A stretch of 64,000 nucleotides of DNA. Origin: Apostichopus japonicus. Taxonomy: Eukaryota > Echinodermata > Holothuroidea > Aspidochirotida > Stichopodidae. The stretch lies in the NCBI RefSeq assembly GCF_037975245.1, contig NC_092583.1:10514764-10578763 (forward strand), read 5' to 3'. How positions within the stretch are numbered: position 1 is the first letter of the stretch; each line of letters opens with the position of its first letter. A model generated the notes under the pieces. The model was given only the letters and a program-made list of their open reading frames with translations, was not told where the DNA came from and ran no database searches. The translations under genes and the position numbers were made by a program. Shown here piece by piece: positions 50,663-59,543 of this stretch.

Positions 50663-52970
50663 TACATATATATATATAGATATATATACTGGTGGAAAAT
50701 AGACCGTGGTAATCGATGATCTTTTTCTCTTTTCAGTATTTTGTTTGCTCACTCTTTGCATTGAATGCCTCCTTCCTTTCCTTGCTGCTCTTCAAAATTC
50801 TTCAGCAAACGATCGCAACACTCATTTATCAAATTATTTATCTGCAAAAGAGAACATCGTTAACAAAAAAATTTGATGTTATTCATAGAACAGAGAATAT
50901 ATCCAAACTCAAAATCTACTTTTTGATATTCTCCTTTCCTACAAGAGCTTAAACCAACGTTCATTCAGTCAGAAGAACACCTACACATGAGCCTTTCTTC
51001 ACCAATATGTCACAGACTACAGAAGATAGGAAATTAAGACCCCGGTACAGGGCTGTTACTAAAAGCACTACTAGAACATACATTAAATGATAGTACACCC
51101 ACTCCACATATCCAGCCTGTGACATAATTGGTCAACATATTTCTTCAGAAATTCGCTTTTGAAATAATTTTTTTTACAAAGCATTTAAAGGTTGATCATT
51201 TTAGTTTTATACTTGTGGGGTAATTAAGCCATACATAACTGGGTCTGTTGTAACCGAGCAATGTACTGATCATGCACACTGGCACGTATCCACAAAAAAA
51301 TAAATTTCCTAGCGGTCAGGAACTTGCAGTTTTTTTATATAAAATAATGAATGCTCGGCTGGATATAAGCGGTCCATAAACTTTTAGGTCTACGACCCAG
51401 GATCATCCATGGTGAGCGAGCCCCCCCACCAGCACCCCCTACCCCACACCCATTAGAGTTGATGATCAGCATGCATCAAATGCTAGCTAGTGACTGTTGA
51501 CTTGATGTTACAAAATAATATAACTGAATTGATCTCGGTTGGCATGCTCTGAAAACTGTCAGAAACATGAAAATGATATTTGGAAAAGTCTTACGATGCA
51601 ACATAGCGTTTCGTGACCGGCTTTTGGGTATTTCCCCACAGTTTGCTGATCGTCGATCTAGATATAATAGGGGTCGGGTTTATCCGTGTTTCACCGTGCA
51701 GTACCTGTTTCAATTTACTCGCAGTAAAAGCGGGACTGAGGGTACTGCGGACCGCCTTCCAATGTGCATCTCTGGCATTGCTGACTGCCGCATCTAAAGG
51801 TCTGTCTTTAAAAGGTGCTTCCTGGAACGTAAAAAAATAAGACAAAAGTCGATAGAATCGGAACCCGGCGCAGCCGACATCAATCGTTTGAAGAACGTTG
51901 AGAATCGAGATGTTTTTCGTTGTCTTATTGAGGAAAAAAAATGGCAAATTCATCATTTCAAATGTTTTGTAGATGAAAGTCTGAACATTTTCAAAAAGAA
52001 AACAAGAAGCTGTTGCATTGACTATAGGAGTCAAGCTTTATTACTATAACTACGGACATCCCCAAACACAGTGCATGACATTGGGAAATAAGTACTTAAG
52101 TATAAAATAATAACAGTCTCAAATTTGACAGACTTGTCAAAACTATATAAACTATGGAAAAGGTGCCTACAGGTGACTGTTAAAACAATAATAATAGGGA
52201 GAAGGGGAATGAGGGGAGAGAGGGAGGGGGAATGGGAAGGGCAAGGATGAGAGGGATGGTCTTTCTTTAACTATGATCTATAGACCAACGACAAGTTGAA
52301 GCTAGGGACAAAGTGCCTGACTATGGAATTAATGTTTAGAAAACATCCCAAATTTGCATCAAACTTTGTATACTCACTGCATGATTGGGAAATGATGAAA
52401 ACTTGCTGATCATTATTTCTTGCAGCATGTCAAGGTCATGAATGCAGAACAAGTTTTTCCCCAATGATAGTCTACAAAATTGATGAAAATATTCCAAAGT
52501 TTGAAAAATGATTCCAAAGTTTGAAAAATGATTATAAAAACAGATGTAATAAAATGCTTGTTGGACGTTCGAGAATGACTGAACTTCTAGCATATTCTAG
52601 CATATTTGAGGCCAATACCAATGACCTTTCAGCCTCAATACTTCATCTGAATGCCTGTTCACTTTTTTTCAGTTGATCTAAGCGAGTGGTGGCCCACTCA
52701 CATGATACATGTAGTTAGTCAACAGGTGAGATGTAAAGATGAGTCAGAACTTAACACTAGCTGTAATTCACCATATATGGACATCATTTATGTACATTTG
52801 ATTTATATGCTAATAGCATTTGGCAGACAACGTTTATTTGTGGTGCAAACACTAAAGTTGGATGTATGCCATATTATGCTGTTGACCTTCAGTGAACAAA
52901 AAAATGAACCTGATGTTAATTATTAAACAGGGTATCTTTACAATATGTCACTGCTTTAGTACTTCAGGTA

Positions 52971-53031
<61 letters not shown>

Positions 53032-53366
53032 ATATATATATATAAAGTCTGTTCAAAGTATCTCTTTCGAGATCCGGCTTTAGGAATCACAAATGATTTT
53101 CGAGTTGGATAGCATCATGTTTGATCTCTAGAGTAGGGCAAAATATGTCACCAAAAACAGAACTAGTATTGTTCGATATAGGTGACAAACGCCTACAGTG
53201 GAATTACAATCTTCCTTACCGGTTTCGAACCTCTGGACATACAATCAGCGTCCATAGCCTAGTGGTTAGGGTGTCCGCGTACAGAGCGGGAGGCCCGTGG
53301 TTCTAATCCCGGTGGAGGCTGAAAGTTTTTTCACTGTTCTTGATTTTCCAACTCATTACGATTTTC

Positions 53367-53412
<46 letters not shown>

Positions 53413-56400
53413 AGTAGTGTTGTTAATATACTACACTGCTGGGCATATTGTGTTCTTGGCAAGATATTACTAAGAATAAATAGTAAGGCATCAGGATGAA
53501 TAAGATTGCTCCGGTTTTTTGAGTGATATTTTTAGATCAAGACTGTTGTGATGGCAACCATCGTCCAGCGAGGGTGCATGTGTATAATAGACCCAGTGCA
53601 TGAGGAACAATAAAATGGTAGCTGTTAGATGCAGATAGTAGCTATCACTACAGATATATGTCATTATGATTTTATCCTTCACGATACCATGACCAAACCA
53701 GCATAACTGATATTAATGTATTTAACAAAAGCAAGACATGTTGTAAAAATACATTGAAGTAATTTAATAATAGAATGCTCTTTGGTGAAACACAGATGTC
53801 GTCTCCTGGCCTTAGTTACATTTCCTGATTTCTGCCAAGTTGGAAATGGGTATATATAGCTTTATGGTACCACATACTGTGATAGTACTTTTGGGGAGAA
53901 CAAGACATACGAAGTATCCATGTGGAAATTTTTTTGTCACAACTTTGATATGAAATCCAACAGAAAGACATGAATCAAACTAATCCATATATATTATAAT
54001 AATCATAATAATTATCATAATAATCAGCAGTTATTTTTACGGCGCTTAAACGACCACAAATGTGGGAGAAATCCACAAGGGCTTATGGATTACAACTTAC
54101 ACGTAGGGTAGCTTCCAACATTTTTGAACTCAAATTTGGAATCTTTTCAACCTAGAAAGTCATTTCAGATGGGGAAAACCGTAGATTGCTCTTGGATAAA
54201 AAAAACCAGTATACTATGACCCGGCCGGGTATCGAACTCGGAACCTCCCGATTATCTAAGCCTCATTTCTTCAAATGCCACCGCCTTTATCCACTCGGCC
54301 ACAGCACCGGTAAAAATATTATACTAGGTATATACACACATGTCGTATGCCAGATGCCTAAACTAGTGCTTTTGAGCTGAATATAATGCTGTGCAGCCCT
54401 TCATCAATCCCAACTCCCACCCACACAGTAATTATACCTAACCATGGTGGGTACATTAACAACACATTTGAATCACTCACTTAACACAAGGAAAAGGAGA
54501 TAAACCATGTTGTTTAATAATTGGATCTTTATGTTTAATTCGGTCATCCTACAGTGAAATCCAGCTCCAGGATGATGTTCTCCTCTCCACTCTTCCCCTC
54601 TGACTCCCCTTTCCAATTTTTCTTTGGCCCAGAAAGGTCATGAACCCTTGACCTTACAATGACTTACCCATACACTTTGCCATATTTCTCTCTTTTAGCA
54701 ATCATATCTGATGTCTGCCCCTGTAAAGTGAAATCATATTGAAAATACTTATTAGTTTAAAACCATGCAGGGAATTAGTAAACAATATTTGAAATTTCTG
54801 TATGAGCAAAGGTTGATCCAAAGAAGAATCTACTCCTCTTTGAAATTTCGGCTTGATTTTCAAGTGATAATTGAGGGAGGCCTGCTGGGTCAGAGAGGTA
54901 TGATATGAGATCTAAGGTGTTATACAACAATGTCAAGAATGGATATAGCAGAAAAAACTAAATTCAAAATAAAAGAATAGTCTCATTGACGTAAAAAAAG
55001 AGAGAAAAAAAGAAGATGTGTTGATTCAGTTGAGCTCTTCCTTGGCACCCTCCATTAAAATGTAAAACCAACTGACAGTAGATGTCAAGGACTACTTAAT
55101 GAGTTTAAGCCTTGTTCACATATGAGAACTAACGACCGAGGATCTAATACAAGCCAGGGCAAATCAACTACATAGTGTGAATGCTCGCATTATCAGGATC
55201 AGACCTGCCTATGGGATCGTAACCCTGGGATCGTGTCCCTGCAAGGGCTATCAAGATTGCACTTATATCAATACGTCCTCATTAGACCTTGATCCGACGC
55301 CCATTCTGAAATATTTGGAAGCATCAGGGGTCAGCTTTGATACTTCCCCTAGGGAACACAACGTCCTGTTCCCCCACCTCCCACCCTCCCCCGATGGTGC
55401 ATTTTCAAATGTGGGCAAGGTCTTGGTGATTGCTTAGAGATGGGATCTGAAAGGTAGTGTTAAAAACATTTAACTGACCTTCAAAAAGGAGAACAAGGTC
55501 CCAATCACAGGAAGAGGGATAGGCCCAGGTATTCCATTTCTGACAAAGTAAAGCTTTTTCCAAAAATCTGTCCTGATAAGATAATGGTAAATGTGTACAC
55601 GTTTATAGGAGGGTCCATTAGTTGCGTGTACTTCAATTGCAAGAAAAAAAAGTGAAAGAATTGTCTGTAATTGTACAACTGAAATGGCATAGAATCTGAC
55701 TAAGACTTAACGTTATAAGAAAGATTATTACAGATTAACTAGTCAGGATTCTTTACTCCCACATTACAAGTGATAATTTTGAAAGCTGTGTAACAGTTAG
55801 GCCTACACAAAGTTAGGGTACAAAGCTCAACTATGAGTCAATACCTGATAGTATGTATGTCGTCCAGTTACAGAGTTGTTGACAATTGACAAGTCATAAT
55901 TGTGGACGTTAAATATGAATGTAAGAAACTGACTGCGGTCGGCTTGCGACTTTGATAACCCAATGAAGCTTCTTCACGAGTTCCTGCTTGCAGGAGGATC
56001 TAAACTACATACATATGTATACATAGTCCCTGCTCTTTAATATCGATTAGCATGGTGAGTTCAATTTGGGTGCACATTCAAATAGAAAGTTTTGCTCTGT
56101 GCAATATAAATCTCTTCTATTATTTAACTTCTAGCTTTTTGCAACATGTGTTAATAACATGCCTGCACAAAGTTAACACATTTTGGGAAAAATGTGATGA
56201 AATCCTGCACATTTTCTTAGGTATAGATCTATGAATAGTGCAGTGGTGGCATCTAGCTAGCTCACCTGAGCACTACTCCTGCACCTGTTTGATTGCACCT
56301 GCACCTGAATAATAATTAATATTCAGATTCCAGTTTCTTTTGTAAGCCTGTTGACATCATAAGAGACGATATCGGGCCTAGGAAATGGGAAGCAGTTTGA

Positions 56401-56616
56401 CTTTACTTTGGTGCGCCATTATTGGTACCGCTGTACGATACCGTGTTATGGAAGTACTAAAGACTAACGCGTTAGGCTGTGTGTTACAATTAAGGCACAT
56501 TGCAATGTCCGTATTTGCGAACCAGCATATTGTCATACTTACGCTATGTATATTGCAACGAGAGAACCGACTAGTGCCAACGTAGTGGAATTGGTAAGCA
56601 ACTCGTAGACAGCCAT
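44425..56616 (-). CDS. Cytochrome P450 gene 2, CYP3A-like (13 exons, 529 aa)
   Basis: Tandem paralogue of gene 1 with an identical exon-phase pattern. Exons in transcription order: 56616-56543, 55572-55479, 54720-54668, 52471-52378, 51821-51705, 50841-50753, 49477-49329, 48863-48736, 48228-48079, 47627-47407, 46931-46791, 45857-45695, 44541-44425. The sum is 530 codons including TAG. Visible: hydrophobic N-terminus, [12 protein letters not shown] hinge, I-helix AGYETT (323-328), ESLR (380-383), [14 protein letters not shown] with Cys461. Compared with gene 1, exon 9 is one codon longer and exon 13 four codons longer. Substrate-recognition regions differ more than the haem region, as expected for duplicated detoxification P450s. 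The exon 9 acceptor is AAG rather than CAG. The introns carry a (CATA)n array, (TA)n arrays and a 27-bp tandem repeat. Confidence 0.93.
45695..45857 (-). CDS. P450 gene 2 exon 12 (haem-binding loop)
   Basis: 163 nt with [20 protein letters not shown], ending CPETE. Nearly identical to the copy at 63164-63326. Confidence 0.96.
45985..46154. mobile_element. Short TIR MITE in P450 gene 2 intron 11
   Basis: 170 bp between CAGGGCTGAGC and GCTCATGCCTG, with ACATACATAA on both sides as target duplication. Duplicated with its segment at 63450-63592. Confidence 0.7.
46163..46262. repeat. (CATA)n microsatellite
   Basis: About 100 bp of imperfect CATA units in P450 gene 2 intron 11; a shorter version is near 63595-63635. 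Confidence 0.92.
46424..46690 (+). mobile_element. tRNA-headed SINE-like repeat, family E
   Basis: tRNA-like head (GGTGTAGCAGTTAGCCTG ... GGTTCCAGGTGCAAATCC) with a unique body. Copied as part of the segmental duplication at 63797-64000. The right end is approximate. Confidence 0.55.
46791..46931 (-). CDS. P450 gene 2 exon 11 (PERF region)
   Basis: 141 nt: [20 protein letters not shown] and on to EEFRPER. Hand count gives 12 differences from gene 1 in 141 positions. Confidence 0.95.
47407..47627 (-). CDS. P450 gene 2 exon 10 (I and K helices)
   Basis: 221 nt with AGYETT and ESLR. The donor is GTCAGT inside a Gly codon; reading past it meets an in-frame stop after five codons, which supports this boundary. 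Confidence 0.94.
47710..47998 (+). mobile_element. tRNA-headed SINE, family B
   Basis: GAGGGCGTGGTGGCCAATTT head, B-box GGTTCTATTCC, shared body with GTTGTGTCCTTGGGCAAG, and a 3' end with GTAAAGCGCTTTGAGACC and GCGATATATAAA, typical of marine-animal SINE tails. Intron 9 of P450 gene 2. Confidence 0.8.
48079..48228 (-). CDS. P450 gene 2 exon 9
   Basis: 150 nt, 50 codons: [16 protein letters not shown], an acidic loop, then [13 protein letters not shown]. One codon longer than in gene 1 within the loop. Acceptor TTTTTAAG. Confidence 0.9.
48476..48610. repeat. 27-bp tandem repeat, five units, in P450 gene 2 intron 8
   Basis: Unit starts TACAAGTAGAATTCTACTTT and contains the 12-bp palindrome GTAGAATTCTAC. 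Because 27 is a multiple of three, both strands read open; this is not a gene. Confidence 0.95.
48736..48863 (-). CDS. P450 gene 2 exon 8
   Basis: 128 nt: [20 protein letters not shown]... to KGEVK, followed by donor GTAGGA. Confidence 0.9.
49329..49477 (-). CDS. P450 gene 2 exon 7
   Basis: 149 nt: [20 protein letters not shown] and onward to LKLILV. Ends one base into a codon before GTAAGT. Confidence 0.92.
50305..50690. repeat. (TA)n-(CATA)n-(TA)n compound microsatellite
   Basis: About 270 bp of nearly perfect CATA units (50387-50654) between TA-rich flanks, in intron 6 of P450 gene 2. Confidence 0.97.
50753..50841 (-). CDS. P450 gene 2 exon 6
   Basis: 89 nt: [16 protein letters not shown] then [14 protein letters not shown]. 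Lies 61 bp from the end of the 50.3-50.7 kb microsatellite, which is in the adjacent intron. Confidence 0.88.
51705..51821 (-). CDS. P450 gene 2 exon 5 (C helix)
   Basis: 39 codons, phase 0 both ends: [19 protein letters not shown] then [20 protein letters not shown]. The W-x-x-x-R of the C helix is present. Confidence 0.92.
52378..52471 (-). CDS. P450 gene 2 exon 4
   Basis: 94 nt: [19 protein letters not shown] then [12 protein letters not shown]. The second half is nearly identical to gene 1. Confidence 0.9.
52972..53044. repeat. (TA)n microsatellite
   Basis: About 73 bp of TA repeat in P450 gene 2 intron 3. Confidence 0.95.
53243..53345 (+). mobile_element. tRNA-headed SINE-like repeat, family C
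   Basis: TAGCCTAGTGGTTAGGGTG (A-box like) and GGTTCTAATCCCGG (B-box like). The acceptor stem is mostly pairable but the T arm is not, so it reads as a SINE head and not a tRNA gene. Confidence 0.55.
53371..53410. repeat. (AT)n microsatellite
   Basis: 40 bp of AT repeat just past the family C SINE. Confidence 0.95.
54010..54313 (-). mobile_element. SINE with a tRNA-Ser/Leu-like head, family D
   Basis: The minus strand starts GGTGCTGTGGCCGAGTGGAT, has a long variable-arm-like insert, then GTTCGATACCCGGCCGGGTC and a body of about 200 bp. GTGGCCGAGTGG is typical of class II tRNAs (Ser/Leu). The right-hand A-rich end (near 54010) is approximate. Confidence 0.6.
54668..54720 (-). CDS. P450 gene 2 exon 3
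   Basis: 53 nt: [18 protein letters not shown]. Donor GTAAGT, acceptor TTTACAG. Confidence 0.9.
55479..55572 (-). CDS. P450 gene 2 exon 2 (proline hinge)
   Basis: 94 nt: [17 protein letters not shown] then [14 protein letters not shown]. Same split-codon start as gene 1. Confidence 0.9.
55850..56016 (+). mobile_element. SINE family A, 5'-truncated copy
   Basis: Only the body and tail (from GTCCAGTTACAGAGTTG to GCAGGAGGATCTAAAC) are present; the tRNA head is missing. Intron 1 of P450 gene 2. Confidence 0.75.
56543..56616 (-). CDS. P450 gene 2 exon 1 (membrane anchor)
   Basis: 74 nt starting [18 protein letters not shown], then a hydrophobic run and donor GTAAGT. Aligns with gene 1 exon 1. 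The ATG follows GAA and precedes G, a good initiation context. Confidence 0.87.
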
Positions 56617-57253
56617 TTCGAAATACACCTAACGTCGGGCGTCTTCAAGGATCTTCTGCAGTCTTATTATATGTCGAACTCCCTGTTTGAAAGGACTTTT
56701 GATTATCACTTATGTAATAACCTCAGTCCTAGCCCAGTTTAATCGCAAATAGGACTAAATTATGAGTCAAATGATCTATCACTTTATAACAGCTTCCTAC
56801 CAATCTGACCTTTGAGTTCAATCTTTTAATATGCGGTACCAGTGCAAACCGTTTTTTTTTTGTATTACGATCCATTATCATGATACATGGTAGCTAGCAG
56901 CTGTCTCCCGATCCAAATGTGGGAAAAGGAAACAGCTCAAAGTAAACACCGGGCATATGCATAAAAATTACTGTGGGAAATCACAATTCACAATAACCTT
57001 TAATTTATGAAAGACAGGGTATTGAAGTCACGCCCATTAAATTGACTCCGCCTTACTTATTAATACACTACTGAAAGCTAGTTATGGTATACTTTTTCAA
57101 TTCCATACCGAAAAAAATAAAATGAAATGTATTACAGCTTTTAGATAAGTCTTAAAAGAATTGCTCGAATTTAGCGTGTGCGATGTAGGAGGATCCTGAA
57201 TGTACAGTGGTTAAAAATGTTACATTTTGTAGAATTTGAAAGCCAAACTGAGT
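56617..57253. other. Immediate upstream region of P450 gene 2
   Basis: About 640 bp between the gene 2 ATG and the TIR element. Not shared with the gene 1 upstream flank, so the two P450s appear to have different promoters. No core promoter motif is clear. Confidence 0.5.
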
Positions 57254-57638
57254 CAGTGGCGGAGCTAGGGGTATTGGTCAAGGGGCGAGAATGGTCTGTA
57301 GGGTCGCTTTCGACACTATCTAAGCGGAACGCCACCACAGGTTGGCGCGTAGCGTACAGAATTTTTTTTGAGTAAAGATACTCCCTAGATCGCCGGAAAT
57401 GACCCCTTCCGGGCCTGGCTAATTTGCAGATAAACGAAGAATAAATAGGTGTCATCGCGAAATTACACCAACAAAATGTGACAAATGTCAATATGTTGAT
57501 GAGAGCGCATTAAAAAGTCAATAATCGCGAATAAGTAAAAAGTGGTAAAGAGCTGAAAAGGGCGCCAGCAGTCCATTTGAGTCCGTCGGGGGGGGGGGGG
57601 GGATTGGCCTCCCTGACTGTATGGACGCTCCGCCACTG
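57254..57638. mobile_element. TIR element truncating the orphan P450 exon
   Basis: 385 bp with TIRs CAGTGGCGGAGC and GCTCCGCCACTG, carrying the shared GCGGAACGCCACC module and a long G-run. The flanks show no matching 8-bp duplication and the left flank does not resume exon 1, so a deletion accompanied or followed insertion. Confidence 0.75.
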
Positions 57639-57698
57639 GATTAAGGATCCACAAAGTGCGAGCGTAGTGGAATTGAAAAGCAACTCGAAGATAGCCAT
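57639..57698 (-). pseudogene. Orphan, truncated first exon of a gene-1-type P450
   Basis: Twenty codons starting MAIFELLFNSTTLALCG, almost the same as gene 1 exon 1 including the ACCATGG start context. It stops where a TIR element (57254-57638) abuts, before the rest of the anchor and the donor site. No gene-1-type exon 2 follows; the next exon downstream on this strand is gene 2's own exon 1. About 1.4 kb of upstream sequence is also shared with gene 1. Best read as the relic of a lost P450 copy. Confidence 0.85.
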
Positions 57699-59145
57699 GG
57701 TACCGAGGCTCACTACCGTCACAAGTAAGGCCAACAAGTATAACAATTTTGAACAACCTGAGTCGTCTCTTTAGGAAGCTTGGTACAAGCCTCAGTGATA
57801 GGGATTTTTCTCCTGACGAGGCACTGTAATGAACTATCTGGTCTGTGACAACGCAGTAGAGAATCCCAGTGACCTCGGCAGCCTGGGAACCTTTGTACAT
57901 TTGTGGCGGAACCAATTTCCAAATTTGGTCAACAGTGTAAATGTAAACAATACGGATCCTTATAACAGCCATTCTAGTAAGACCACCACCGCGACACCCG
58001 ATTCACATAGTATCATACCATATAATATTTTACCATAATCATATAATATAAAACATCCTGAATAATATAATTGTATAATGCATATAGTATTACGTGTTAC
58101 AATAATGTATTAAGATAACAATTATGTTGTTTTAAAAAAAAATACTATAGTACAATAGTATAGTAGCCTATACTACTACGTGAACTGGCTGATAAGATCA
58201 GGTGGCACATCAAGGGATTTCTTACAATGATAGGCCTGGGTGGGATATGTATCGGTAATTACGGAAAGTACTACTAAAATAGCCATACCTAAGAAAACAT
58301 CAGTAAATAGTAATCAATGCCTGTGTGGGAAGTGGGTCAATTTCTTTGGACTGTGTATACCTTATGAAATTGTTCTACTCTATTCTCCCAGACAATTTTT
58401 GTGTGTGCTAAGATTACATCATACTCCTATAGGCTGTGTAAAACAAAAACAAAACAAGAAATAGGTAAAAGAAAATGTTCAGGGCTGGCGGGGAGGGGTC
58501 ATGGATCAGCTCCTGGGTTACGTGTCTTCTATGCTTCGAGTTAATTATTTTGTGTAATTCAAATGTATTTTTCAAGAAACCACTCTGATTTCTCCCTGGT
58601 GAAAGTGTGAAGTTGTGAACAACCAATTATTTTACACGAACTTGCCACGTATCGCGATTGCCTACAATGGCACTTATCAGGATCTGTATTGTTTACACAA
58701 TTGATTGTTGGTTTGTGCACACAAATTTATTTACACTACTACTCACCATAATCATCCAGTTCTAAGCACGGATGTAACGTGAGCCGAATATGATCATTTA
58801 GAATAAGAAATAAGAAAATAAAGAATAAATTAGCTGATAATAGCGTCATTAGCTATGAATGGAAATGACGTATTGCTACTGATTATCTTATCCGACGTAC
58901 TCCGTAGGCAAGGTATACATCACGTTTTTCATGATATTAATGCAACGAATTATAAAAATTGTTTCTGTTCGATCATGTAAGGCGTGGTTTTTGATGCGTC
59001 AAGTTAAGTAGGTAACACAGCATCTCGACAATTGTACAATATTTTTCACACTGTTATGTTAGTGTCAATTAACACAGAAATGTAATTATTTCAACTTGAA
59101 AATATTGGTTAAGGGATAACTAGCTCCAAGAGGTAGGTACTGAAG

Positions 59146-59543
59146 CAGTGGCGTAGGAAGGTACTTTTGAGTGGGGGGGGGGGGGCTGAAGACTTATGGC
59201 CGGCCTGGGGGAGGGGTCTGGAAATGCAAAAAATTCCAAAGGGGAGGGGACACCCCCTCCCCTTTGGAATTTTTTGCATTTCCAGGTAGCCTCAGATGCA
59301 ATTTGGTGCAATATAGCACACTTCAACGCCGACTCCATTTTGTAAACTTAATTTTGTATTTTCACCTGGCCTTAGATGCAATTTGGTGCTCCAAATGAGA
59401 TTTTTTTTCTCATTTGGAAATGAAAAAGGGGTTTTCTGACTTGCGAAGCGGGGGGGGGGGGGGCGGAATGATACTTCCGCCCCTCCACATTTTTCACTGG
59501 GGGGGCTGGCGCCCCCCCCAGCCCCCCGGTTCCTACGCCCTTG
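59146..59543. mobile_element. hAT-like MITE, second copy
   Basis: 398 bp, same family as 38508-38884, with TSD TACTGAAG/TGCTGAAG. Near its left end is a long inverted repeat (GGAAATGCAAAAAATTCC and its complement, about 59219-59283). Absent from the paralogous site near 20600, so it inserted after the duplication. Confidence 0.87.

Noticed and set aside
50249-50761. Several long frames of repeated Tyr/Met/Cys/Val or His/Thr residues
   Set aside because: Six-frame readings of the CATA microsatellite; no gene. The same applies to 32836-33502 and 46165-46365.
53243-53315. Possible tRNA gene with A and B boxes
   Set aside because: The T stem does not pair and the implied anticodon is implausible; treated as a SINE head.
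55177-55437. 86-codon frame in P450 gene 2 intron 2
   Set aside because: No domain, antisense to the host gene; the surrounding sequence looks like an old unclassified repeat.
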